Origin: Mytilus californianus
Taxonomy: Eukaryota > Mollusca > Bivalvia > Mytilida > Mytilidae
DNA: 64,000 nt
Direction of reading: 5' to 3'
Assembly: GCF_021869535.1 (NCBI RefSeq)
Contig: NW_026262712.1
Span: 100,258,140 to 100,322,139 of the forward strand
The notes below the pieces were generated by a model. The model worked only from the letters and a program-made list of their open reading frames with translations, searched no databases and was not told the origin of the DNA. The translations under genes and the position numbers were made by a program. Of the stretch, positions 25,056 to 38,075 are shown one piece after another (positions within the stretch are counted from its first letter, which is position 1; each line of letters opens with the position of its first letter).

Positions 25056-27380
25056 ATATGTAATATAAAGGGGTACCAACTTGTGCCTGACAAAAGTATC
25101 GTTTTCACATAAATAATAAAAAATTCGCTTTGTCATTACAAACAAATATACGTTCAACAAATCTATATTCAGATATCTTATATAAGACTAGAATAAGAAA
25201 ATGGTTAAATTTGGACAAAAATCTTACAGCTTAAGGAATGTTAAGTCGAAAACAACCAAAGGAAACGTTTACATTTTGAACTAATGATAATACTTACTCA
25301 GTTTTAAAATTCTATAGATTTAATGTAGCTTTATTGTTGAAAAGCTAGAAATATTTGAAAATATGGTCAAATCGCACATACCGTTTTTTTTTTTTATTTT
25401 TAGGAAAAAAAAGCTCGTTCAACCCTTATTTTAATTTTTGGATTCAGCATAAGAAGATCTATCAAATATGTGAACATAGAAATTATCTACCGGGGGTACT
25501 TATAAGGGTGAGTCAGCTTTATGTAAGCTTATATCTTCCATCGGGCGTGTAATATGTATCAAAGACAAAACCCCATTAGTTATGCTTTATTTATTTACCA
25601 ATAACGGTTACAATGCACCAAAACTGTGCATAAGCCTTGTTTGCGTAAAGTATTAAACTGTTGTATTTATTTCTTGCTTATTAAGCTAATTAAAGATATA
25701 GCAAACAAAATAGAGATCGTGTATGGCAATATGTGATAATAGACATAAATGGAAAAGTTATAAAGGATCCAATTTTAGATAAGGTATAAAACATTGTTTC
25801 GAGTATTGACAGTGTGAAAGACCGTTAGTCGGAGATCTAAAACAAAGTTATAAATACACCTTTTCAATTGCTTCTATTGTTATGATATTACTTGTAATAA
25901 ATGATTATCTTAAAACAAATTGATATTGTCAAATATCTTCTGCAAGGCAAATCTACTGCAAGTACTAAATAAAACAAACCATATGCACGGTTAAACAAAT
26001 ATATACATACTGTTTTTATAATGCAGATTTACATAATGGCTTATCTTTAAATACTTCTTAATATCAACAAATGAAAAAAACTGACTAATTATAATAATCA
26101 GGATGTGTCTCAATGCATTCCGGTTGACATAACTGTTTAGAGGTTATTCCATTTTAAACAGGTAGCTACAAAAAGGCTTCATTACTGGCCTTGGATCGTT
26201 GAAGATGAAACATATATAGAGAAATATTCAGAGGGCAATATTGTATAAAATACCCAACAAGAAAATGGGTAATAAATGCAATCGATGTATTTTAAAGTCT
26301 TCATGACTGATCCTAGATCCTCATTTAAAAAATTTTCTCCAAAAATTAAATGCACAAAATATTAAAATGACTTTAAGCGTAACGTAAACTAAAATCAGTA
26401 GTCCTTCATTATATATGCTCTCAGTACAGTCATAATGTCGATTGTTGGTGAAGGTTTACTCCCCGATATTATCATAGCATTGACAAATTGGACAAACAAG
26501 ACGGCGTGAAAATATGTGTAATGTGACAAATTGCATGCGTATTTTAAAGGACTTTGTTTCTACGGTTTTGTTAATATGTAATTTTGGATGCATTGTTATT
26601 CGTACTTGGGTTGTTAGCCTCATCTCTGCTAGGGACCGACCCTTTGATCGAAAATTGAAAGAAACTGGTGCGTCTGAAACACAAAGCTGCTACAAGGGAT
26701 AAAAATTTACATCACATTTATGCATAAAAATTGCATATATATTGGAAATCACAAAATACATAAAAATGAACTTATATACAACAACTCAGTAGTACTCTTA
26801 TAAAAAGTCAAAATCATTTTTTGTATTATTAATTGTAGTAATAAACATCTGTACTGTAAACAATCGATGATCTCACACAAAAAAGACATGTTCGAAAAAA
26901 ACTCAGTGTAAAGTGAAAAGTAGGAGCGAACTATCAGGAGATAACCTAAACGTCAGTCACATGGTATTCATCGTAACAAGTGCTGTCCACAGAGACACTG
27001 CTTGACATACAAGAGATATTTGGCATTAAAGAAAATATGTGGGTGATTAAGTAACACGACCTTTTATAAAAGATTATTCATTCACCATTTTAACAAAATT
27101 CTTCAAATTTTTCAAACACTTGAACTCAATAAATAGAAGAACACCTAAACATACAAGTTGAGTTGTACCATTTTCGAATATTTTTGAATTTCACTTCAGT
27201 TGATTTACGCCTGTATTACGTAAGAGAGCAAAGAACTTTGTGATCCACTGCGAGAGGGATTATAAAAACCGGTATTAAGAGACAGCTGATCTTTCACAAA
27301 GATTAGAGATTTCTATGGAATGCCTTTGTCTAGGACGTATAAAATATCTTATCTAGGTTTTAATTCGTCGAATTGAGAGT

Positions 27381-27767
27381 AATAGACCACTTTCGAGTTA
27401 TGTCCTTCACCGGAAAAGTTCGTCAATTTTGTGCGCCTTTGTGACGTCATTTACCAGATAGAGGGGATCGCCTGTATCCCTGCTCTATTAAAGATCATCA
27501 AGCGTCTTTGTGATCGTCAATATGCAGGATAAACTAGAAATAATATTTGTTCCGTAAGTACTTAATCACAATTCCCTAATGACAGCAGTGCTGATTATCA
27601 ATCATAAGAATTTAATTTGCCGAATAATTTGTGCAATATAGCATTATCATTTTTTCAACCAATCGCTCAACATAGAAACGGAAGTGACGACGCCCCTAAA
27701 CGCACGAATGATGTTCACTAAAACCAAATTTTTGACGGAAATGCAACGAACTCGAAAGTTGTCTATT
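27381..27767. mobile_element. MITE-like element, about 387 bp
   Basis: Ends 'aatagaccactttcgagtt' and 'aactcgaaagttgtctatt' are inverted copies over 18-19 bp with one or two mismatches. No coding content. It lies about 550 bp past the phosphatase stop codon and so could sit in its 3' UTR if that is long. Confidence 0.65.
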
Positions 27768-28312
27768 GAATTGGTCTCAAATAAGGTTTTCTCAAAAAGT
27801 ATTCGCATATGAATCTCAATTATTAGATTATTTGAGAGATTGAAAACGGAATGCTATCGTATATAAATTGACTCATATTGAGTCAGAATTATCACTGGTC
27901 TGCAATACAGATTTTAAATCTAAAATCAAACATTACAAAATTAAAAATCTATCTACACTAAAACATAATATCAGTGCAACTTCTAGTTCAGATTATCGAA
28001 CCATAGCTACGTCTGAACATGTAATTACAAGTTTGCAATTCGTATGGAAAGAAAAGTGTATTTCCTCCACATTGTTTTGGAACTACATATTACATTGTTA
28101 CTCGGTAGCTTAGCAAAACAAAAATCAAATTTCTTTGGCTCCGAATATACTGGTGCAATTGTATACACGTTTGAGTCTTCAAAATAAGTAATTGAACATT
28201 AGTCGTTGCATTAATACAAACATATGTTAAGCATCCTCTGATATTGTTAGAAATATATTATATCATTGTATCTAATATATCTCTTTCTGAAGGCTTACAA
28301 TTTCACAGATCA

Positions 28313-28384
28313 TCAGAAATTGGCATACACATTTGAAGACTCCAAATAAAAGTTCAAAGCTTCATAACACAGACGGTACTCGTC
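28313..28384 (-). CDS. RPTP terminal exon with stop codon
   Basis: 72 nt: 23 codons plus TGA (28315-28313). [16 protein letters not shown] matches the closing D2 helix 'EQYxFCYxxxxxYL', followed by a short tail ending YANF. Acceptor is ttttcag|GAC. The Q-loop Gln two residues before the FDEY is replaced by Ala. No clear AATAAA was seen on the minus strand in the next several hundred bases. Confidence 0.9.
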   Translation of the reverse strand, partial: DEYRLCYEALNFYLESSNVYANF

Positions 28385-31300
28385 CTGAAAATATACGAAA
28401 ACGTCCATGTTAAATTTATCACTTAATAAAAAGAAAGATCCATTATCGAAACGTCGAAACATTTACTGAAATTTCAGTTATCCAAAAACTACCAAAGTGT
28501 TCCTTAAGTATATCTAACATAAATATTGCAGATTTATGAACATGACACGGAACAAACATGATTCAGACGATAATTCGGAGACACCCATGATTGATAATCT
28601 GAAGAAAAACCCACATTACAGCTGTATAAACGACAAGTAAACAATTAACAAAACACTTCACACAAAAAAAAAACTAAGAACTGAATGACTGGGTAAACCA
28701 ACCCCATCAAAAACGTTGCATTTATGCATTCGTATTTTGAAGATAATATAATAAATTATCAATGTTACAGTTATATGAGTAATTAACTAAACATTAATAA
28801 AATTTTGGTTAAAGATGTTTGTCGATAAGTAGTTTCATTCTGGACGAAAGTATGTATGATATGCTGTGTTCGTTTCATCTTTCATCCCAAGTCATTCACT
28901 ACTTTTGGTTGTTTCATTTCAAGTAATCAAAAATACACTTTAATACCAACTGAGTGCACTTTTCATTTATGATTGTTAACTGAAGTTGTCATTTTATACT
29001 TACAAAATCTGCGAAAAACTCTGGTCTCCTCAACTGCAGTAGCCTAGCTAGCTGGAATATGTCGGCATTATCATCTATTGTCATACTGGACACAGCGTTT
29101 GAAAATGTACAAAACAGTCCACAGCTTTTAGCACCATCACTATTTGAACAACAAAGTATTTAAAATAAAAAAAAAAATGGTTAAATAATGTCCAAGCTGT
29201 TAAAGTATGTTGATAATAAGATTATATTAGTAACAATTTCACATGGATCAAGAAATACCAATGTAATAAGTTGAATAAAGTTATCTCATGAATAACGTAT
29301 CTCATATCATTAGAAGCTACATCATAGTAACGAGTTAACGAACGTTCTTGTAACGGTGTGCAATGGGAAAATCATTCTGAAATCACGAAGTCAAACTGAT
29401 ATGCTTATCAAAATGAGTGATACTGCCAGTGGGTCAAACGTCACTATCGTCTACTAATATCTTATAATTTAAAAGCAATGTTTAAAAGGAAAATTTTTAA
29501 TATTTCAATTAATAATTCAAATATTAACTATTTATGAACATGTATAAAAATTATTTTCAAAGACTGCTCATCTATCATTCAAATCACACCAATTAAGCAG
29601 ATAAGGAAAAATATTAATACGACTTTTATCAGTACTTTTATTTTGTTCCCTAAATAAGAAATGCATTGATGTAAAAAAAAAAATATTTTAATGATGACAA
29701 TATCTAACGTTAATTCAGTATAAATATTATATATCAATTATGCATTTATCTGCGCACGTTTAATACATACCCGCTGACAACAGTGACTGCATCATGTGAC
29801 ATACTGACACGTGTTGATATCAAATTCACCAGTTTACACAACACACTTGGCTTAGGGTAACCACTACAAACAGCATAGTATATCACAATCTCCTTTGATT
29901 TTTCATCCTAAAATGAAATATCAAAACAATTATTGCTCATTTCTATGTGTTCTTTAATGAAAATCTATAGACTGTCTTAGCTATTATTTCTTTTAAAAGA
30001 AAGAGAGAAGATAACTATCAGGTTCTACAATAGACTAAATCTGCAATAACGTTTCATTTTGCAAACAATGTTTTTGTTTTCGTCTGTGAGCTAGTTGACT
30101 CTCATGAACATATATGTCAGATCTAGAAATACACGTTGTAATAATTGGACGAGAACAACATTACCTTTCTTGACATAACAACTGTACAAGACGATATATC
30201 TGATCCGTCATTTTCTCGTCTCGTTATCTTCATAGTGAAAGACCCACATGAAAATGTGTCGTCTGAAGTAGCATACACCAACTCAGCCTATATGTAGAAC
30301 AAAACTGAATCGTAAATTACAGGTTAAATGTTAGGGATTGTGTGTGGTTTGTCTTATGTCACTGACAACTAAATTATCCATATTCAAGACAACAAAAAAT
30401 TAAAAGGATACATTAGGTAAGAAGGTCTCAGAAGTAGGTTAACATGTGCATACAATAAATGAAATAAACTATAAATTATTACAATTTAACTAACTAACTT
30501 GAATAAGACAATTTGTATTTTAAAAATATCATTCCATGACTAGGTGTACGTTTTAATTTAAGATAACGGATACACTACCTCCGTTTGTTCATTTATAAAC
30601 ATGACTATAGTAGATGAGTTATGGTCCCGGATCATTGTCCAAAAGTCAATCTTAGTCTCAGGCAGTGGAAGCTGTGTCATCAGATATCCCACAAACTTTG
30701 TGTATGACTTAAATAGAATAATGTTACATAACAAATAAAATAAACACAAGATTTAGACTATTGAACCAATAAATTCGTAGTGATATTTTCACCCAATTAT
30801 TTACGATATTTATGAATGATGAATTGAAAATATGAATATCTTGGGTAAACGCATAAAAACGATATATCAAATTAACGGGAGTTATTTTACACAATGCAAC
30901 AGCATAAATTATAGTACACAGATGAAAACTAAGTCGATGAATTACAGTATTGAAAACATTAGTTAAGCACATATTTGCTGGCATATAAAGTTCCCTGTTG
31001 TTACCTGCTTTTTTACGTTTTGTGTTATTTACCCATTGTATTTATATGCTTATTTTGCTTAATTGTTGGTTTCCAATATGTTGTTTTGTTTACTTAAGCT
31101 GTTTGATAAAAGTGCTGCCTGTTCTTTCCGTCGTCGCATCAAATTGTATTTTAGCATCGTATTAATATTTTGAAGACCGTGTATATTTACGCCAAACGCT
31201 TTTCATTTTAAACTGAAAAAATAGATTTGCAAATTGATCTACAAATTTTAAAGTCAATTGGTTGGAAAAATGTAACAAAAATCTTCTGAGGTCACTTTTT

Positions 31301-34300
31301 AAAATCATTTTCTTAATGAGAATTGAAATTTGTATATTTCATGAGATTACATTTTTTTTATTTCATGAGGATATTAAAAATAATAATAAGTTTTTGTTAA
31401 AAATGATTTAATTTATCAACAGTTTGAATTAATTAAAACCTTTGCATTTGCTTGTTTTAGAAAAAAAAAACATTTTTCAATCTCATTCTAAAAAGCAAAT
31501 ATTGAAATTGCTAACCTTAAGCATTTTTCATTTTGACTTTGAATATTAAAAAATGAAAAATGCTCTTACTGTAGCATTTTTCATTTTGACTTTAAATATT
31601 GAAAAATGCTCCAACGCGGACTTTTAATCTTGAAAAATGAAAAATGCTCTAAGATGGTGCATTTTTCATTTTGACATTGTAAATTGGAAAATGAAAAATG
31701 CTCTAATGTAGAGCATTTTCATTTTACTTTGCAATATTAAAATTTGAAAAATGATCCAATCTGCATCATTATTTCTATTTTTAATAAGTAGAACAAAATG
31801 AAATGTGTTTCAATAAAGGTGTTTTAAATTTTCAAATTGTCGACACTATTTTTAAATGTTTCACTGTTTCTTTTTTTTTTTCTTTTTTCCTTGTTTTAAG
31901 CAAAATATCTTGAAGAACTTGTTAATGATGTATACGTGTGCACTGTGTGTGGTATCAACTAATTCCGAACATGAGTAGTATACTGAAAAGTACGATAATA
32001 ACCAAAAAGATGTGAATTTTTATTAAGTAGTTTACCCGCAGAACACACGACTGTATACCACATGTGTGTGGAACATGCCAAATATCCGTATGTATATATG
32101 ATAACATTGAGAATGGAAATGGGGAACGTGTAAAAGAGACAACAACCCGATCAAAGAGCAGAAAACAGCTTAAGGCCACCACTGGGTCTTCAACACAGCG
32201 AGAAAATCCAGCACTCGGACGCGGGCTTCAGCTGGCCCCTTCAAAAAATGTTCTTGTTCAGTGAAAATGGACGTCACACTAAAATCCAAAATATAAATGA
32301 ATTAAAATTGAAAAAAAAACAAGACTAACAAAGGCCAGCGGCTCCTGGCTTGGGACAGGGGTTAAATATGTTTTGTGAGATCTAAACCCTCGCCCTATAC
32401 CTCTAATCAATGTAGAATATACAAACACACACCAACACGCACAGTAAAACTCAGAGTCCGATGTCTGAATAGATTACAAAAGAAACTAAGCAAAATGGCA
32501 ATGATACATAAATTAACAACGGACAACAAGCAGTTACTGATTTGCCACCTCCAGACCTAAATTAATCTGATTGAAAGATAATTTCTTCATCATATGAAAA
32601 TCAAGCACAATCTCACCCGTTAGGGATTTAGTATCATACCATCATAAAATATATGAGAAGAACATAACCCGTTTCATGCCAACAACTTGTTTTAGAATAT
32701 TTTTTTTTATTTCCTATGCAAAGACTCCATGAGTGAATAAATATTTATACCAAAATATGCCATATTTAATGACATGACAACAGTATCGTAACCATATCCC
32801 TTCTGAATAAGTCTGTTTAAATGTTTGGTTAGCTTTTGAGGCGAATGCCGACTTTTTTGTGTTTTGTATAGAATATTACCGTATAAGATTGGATGTGAAA
32901 TACCTGAGTTTTCTCTCTTAGTGTACTGACTCTTCATGATTAAGTTATATAAGTTATATCTTAAAAAACGATATTAGACGCCTTCAGATGGAACATATTT
33001 TTAAAACTTAATTGTTTTTTTCTTCTTTGGTCCTTCTGGTCAAATTTAAATGCCGTTAAGTATACATCAAACGTCTTCTTAAAATTGCCCAATAATATAC
33101 CGACAAAACGATTCGTGGAGTATTTTCTTGTGACCCTGATATTGATATATTAAATAAAAATAAACTTGAACAAAAAAAAAAAAAAAAAAAAAAATAGGAT
33201 TTCGAACATGGGAGGATGTCAATGATAACTATACAAGGCTGCATTTAGCAATTACAGACACAAACCTTTCCTGTGCCTGTGTGTACAACGGACGGACGCC
33301 AAAGAGTGATTATCGACAACAATTTAACAGGTTATTAAGCTTAAATATGCTAAATACTAGAACGCGCTTCAATTCAACTCTTATATTTTGTACCAATATA
33401 TGTTTACTGCACTTGCATACAACACAAAAAATTGTCACGGGGATGATCTATGAAGAAGAATTAAATTTCCGTTGAAAAGAGTCTATGACAGATATTTTTA
33501 TAGCATTCAAGCTGAAAAAACGTTCATTGTAGATTTTCTGAACCTGGTTTAAAACCAAGATTTGTCTGCACTTACTGCAATGCTATCCATAGATTATTGC
33601 AGTGAACAGAAAACCTGCAAGTTTGAAATAACAGTAACCCATTGGTCAATATGGAGATATGACAATGTCAATGGTGATAATGATAATTTCAATGGTGATA
33701 ATGGCGATGTCAATGGTAATGTGAGATTATCCGTCCGTAAAGTTGTTTATTTTTATGGAGTATGTGCATATCTACGGAGCCCCTTAAGTCCCAAAGAAGA
33801 AATTTTAATTATTTGTATGCGCGACTTTAAATCTTGTGCGTACATCTTTAAATCTTGTGCGCACAACTTTTAAACTTGTGCGCACAACTTTTTAAAACGT
33901 GTGCGCACAAATTTTTGAAACTTGTGCGCACAATTTTTAGAAACTTGTTCGCACAACTTTAAATCTTGTGCGCACAACTTTTAATCTTATGCGCACAACT
34001 TTAAATCTTGTGCGCACAACTTTTGTAAACTTGAACGTACAACTTTTTAAACTGTCCACAGAACTGTCAGTCATATATGTCTATAAACATGCTTGCATTT
34101 GCTAATTAATCAAACAAGGATGGGCCTGATTTTTACGTATATTATTTGGGGAATAAATCATAAGGATATACATATACTGCAGTTTCTGGCATTGACGCTA
34201 TTTCAAATATTTGAGGTGTTAGCCGAAGGACCATGTGAGCTATTGTCATCAATAAGCGACAGTTGTCCGCCCGTCCACAATTCACATTTTAATTTTCTCC

Positions 34301-37300
34301 TCTGAAACCACTGAGCCAATTCGGACCAAACTTGTCAGGGATGATCCTTGGTAGGAGGGGATTCATGTTTTGTTTTTCTCATGTGGTGGTCAATAGGTCT
34401 ATGGGGTCTAAGAACTTGAGGTTAACTTAAAGTTTTAATATAGGCTTCAAAGGAAGGGGAAAGCTTTAAAAAACGTAAAAACCAGCAGTAGCAAGGCAGT
34501 CATATTGTCTGACTCATCAAAAGGACATGATGTTTCAAGTTTATATAAATGAAAGTCTGGGGGTCCATGCGGTCCGAGCAACTGGGGTCCACAGTTTAAC
34601 ATGAGCTTTAATTTGAAAATTCTATAAAAGTCTTGTTCTTATGAATCAACAGTAGCAATGCAGTCATGTTTAGCATGAAACATCAAAAAGATATGAAAAT
34701 ATTCAACTTTGAACAATGAAAAAAATTACACGAACCAACAATGATGAAGCAGTCATGTTTTGCATGAAGCATGAATAGGACATACAAATTCAAATTTATA
34801 TAAATCAATGCCCAGTGATATGTGGGTACCAGAATTTATGAGGAAAAAGCTAATAATAGTCATCAATGTACAAAAGCTTTAAAAATATTCTTTGGAACCA
34901 ACAATGATAATGCAGTCATATCTTGAATGAAGCACAAGTACGATATAAAGATCTGGGATGCAAGCAGTGAAAGTCCGAATATTTAAATAAGCTCTAATTG
35001 GAAAAAAAAGCTATTAAAATCCTCAAAAGCATCACATTCAGTGCCATTTCTTTTACTTTTTCCTTTGATGTGGTAAAAATATAAATTTATTGAAACTGAT
35101 TTAATCAAAATATTTTATAATGATCAAAAGCCTTCGACCTCGACCTGAATATTAATGCCATCAATTACTTATCAATTATGGACGTTTGACGAGGTCAATT
35201 CGTTGTTATATGCATCTGTTGAAGCTATGTCGACAAAGAACGTAGTCCGAGGTTGATATTTTGATTTAGGAGGTCCATATAACAACGTTTTGGTTGAGAT
35301 AAAAGTCCTTTATTTTTATATTACATGTTATATATGTAAGAATAAATAATAAACATAAGATGTGTGTGACGTTCTCTAACTGTCATATACGGGGTAACTG
35401 TATGAAGAAGGCCGGTAAGAGAATATCATCGTCTATGATGCTGAAATACGAAATAAATGTGAAAGTTTTGCGACTGATACAATTGTTATGTCGGCTAGAT
35501 AAGTACTGAAATTCAGAGATCAATACGTGCATTTAATTTTGCAATTCAAAATTTGCGTTTAATAATTTTACTGCGATTTCAGTAAATGTTAAATAAATAG
35601 TAGGGTGCCCAGTCAACAAATTTGATCGATTTGGGTTAACGGAATAACAAACGGCTATATTTTATATCATTGGAAAGAGGAGAACAAGCCTCGTCGAAAT
35701 ATTGATGTCGTCGTTGTCTACAGTGGTCACGATTTTCTTAAATATGGGTCAAAGGTTAAATCTAAAATTTCAACGAAAACGTAGAGTCACGTTTATACAG
35801 CTGTCCACCCCTATATATTTGCGTTTATAGCAAAATGAATTCGAATAATTCAAAGGATTATAACTATAGTTTCTATATTTAGGACTAGTTTGATAATTTT
35901 ATTGCCAAATATGGTTCGAGATTGACATTTGTACTTATAGGGTGCACATTTACAATTTTCATTCAGCTGTTAAGTAACAGTGACCTTGAACTTTTTAAAA
36001 GTTCCAAAATCAGAATTTTTACATACGATTCGGTACAAGTGATCTTTAAGAGATGTTTATTAGATATTAACATTTATAAGTTGCCCTCCCAAAATGTTAT
36101 TTTTTCCGTCTTTTGATAGAAGGTGTTCGTCATGATTTTCTGGGTAAATATCCAATTTTCTTTTGGTGAACGTGGAAGCACATCAAATAGTACTTACTTC
36201 AAAAACTGATGAATATTAACGCAGAATCGATTGAATAAGCAGGTCTGAGTATATATTTGCTTTACAGAAATAAAAAAAAACAAAACTGCAAACGGTGAAA
36301 AAGGGGGACAAAAGCTAGTTTTTACGGTTATGGTGTTTATGGTCATACTTTTCTCAGACTATTAATGACGTCCTTTCATTGGTTTTCAGTAAGGGAACAC
36401 CCATTTGATTTCGAAAACAGGGAGGGAATGAGGATTTCGAAAATGAATTACTTGGCCTGGTACGAACTGAAATAATTGACTTTGCACAAGACAGGATGAG
36501 AATGAACACTCTTCAACATGAAATGCAGGATAGTTGAGGATATGAATGTGTACAAAAGTGAAAATAAATTTTCGCGCCGCCAGCTCCATCCCTTTCTTCA
36601 GAATATAAAATGTTCTACCCTAACGGCGAGTAATATTATATCGGTACTTTGTGTTTTTTGTTTTCATGTTAGTTGTTTTTGTGCTTCATGCCGATTTAAT
36701 AAGTCAAGCCATATCAAACTGTTTTTCAGCAGATTTTTCTTATGCTGTGTTGTTATACCATTGTCCAGGTCAGGGGAGGGTTGAAGGATCATAAACACTT
36801 TTTAACCTCTCCAAATTATGTATATGTCTGTCTAAAATTGTCGTTGTTTGCTGTCTGTTTTATCTGGGTTTTTTTTTGTTGCACGAACGGTGGTATATTT
36901 TCTGTTGTCGTTCCCACCGAGAGGGATTTAGGTCGAAAACATCATACAAGACTTTTGATTTGCCATATTCCGGGTGTGAAACAAAACTGACCGATTTGAT
37001 TCTTATACTTAAATTATGACAACATATTTATCCAATAAAAAGTTTAAAGTTTTGAAAAACAGATACAAAACAGATTTCTCCGAGCAAAGTGACAATCTAC
37101 AAAGTAAGCTGGCTATTCACAACAAATAAATCAACCACACAACAAGCAAAAAAGACAAATGTTTTGAGTGACCTCTGTCCTTGTTAATGACCTAATAGTG
37201 TAAGCAACACAATGATTAATGGCACGAGATTATCCGTGTTTAATCAATACCAAAATTTTGACGTAATTTGTGTTTTTAATTGCTAATTCTTCAAAACGAT

Positions 37301-38031
37301 TTTTATTTCACGCATGCAATTTGGCACACACATGTACTGTGTCTTATTGCTTAAATCAGAGTAAAATATATTGTGATGATACACGTAATAATTTTGCTTT
37401 CGATGAAAATAGGGTAAATTTCGGGTAAAATTTTACTCTTACTAAAATGCTGAAATACTTATATCAAAATCACTTAAATACTTTCCGATTTCGTTATATG
37501 ATATATTTAATATATAAACTATATTATAGGTACTGTTTTAACTACCAACAAAGAACGCAATAATTTTATTTTTAATGTTAAAGATTCCCCGTACAATACG
37601 GTATCTGGTGGTACCCTGTAAAAACACGAAATTTAGAAAATCGTGACCACGGGGACTTACGACGACAATCATGATTGTGAAATATAATGATTTTCCTATA
37701 ATGTGCAAAAAAATCAGCCGTGTGTTATCCGTTAACTTAAACTCGTTAACTAGAGGACTTTTTGGACATTGGGCACCCTACTAAAATAGTTACTGATAAA
37801 ATCAAAATACGAGTTTTTATTAATGCGACGAACATCCTGTTGAATTATTCGCATTAATAAAATCATCGCAATAATTTCTAAATTTGCAGTACTTCATCAT
37901 TATTTGCGTCCTGAACTTCGAGCATTCATCGTTAATATTTGGTTTGCTTGTCCGTCGATACTGTCAATTGATGTTTAAGTACTTTTGGAGGAATTTAATA
38001 CCAGTACATTCCGGTTAATTTCGACTGTTTC

Positions 38032-38075
<44 letters not shown>

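Larger units (their letters stand above)
22821..28312. other. Intergenic region downstream of the phosphatase
   Basis: Apart from the repeats listed separately, nothing coding is recognisable. Open frames at 23880-24413 and 27868-28113 lack motifs and have intergenic base composition. Confidence 0.55.

Noticed and set aside
32064-32264. 66-codon plus-strand frame rich in charged residues
   Set aside because: Lies within a dispersed repeat found in many mussel sequences; no independent coding evidence.
33562-33873. 103-codon plus-strand frame with NGDNDN repeats
   Set aside because: Repetitive 'aatggtgataat' DNA followed by the palindrome minisatellite explains it; no splice context or known motif.
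33817-34060. CRISPR-like array of short repeats
   Set aside because: Eukaryotic intron; units are 20-27 bp with AT-rich variable linkers rather than constant-length unique spacers, and there are no cas genes.
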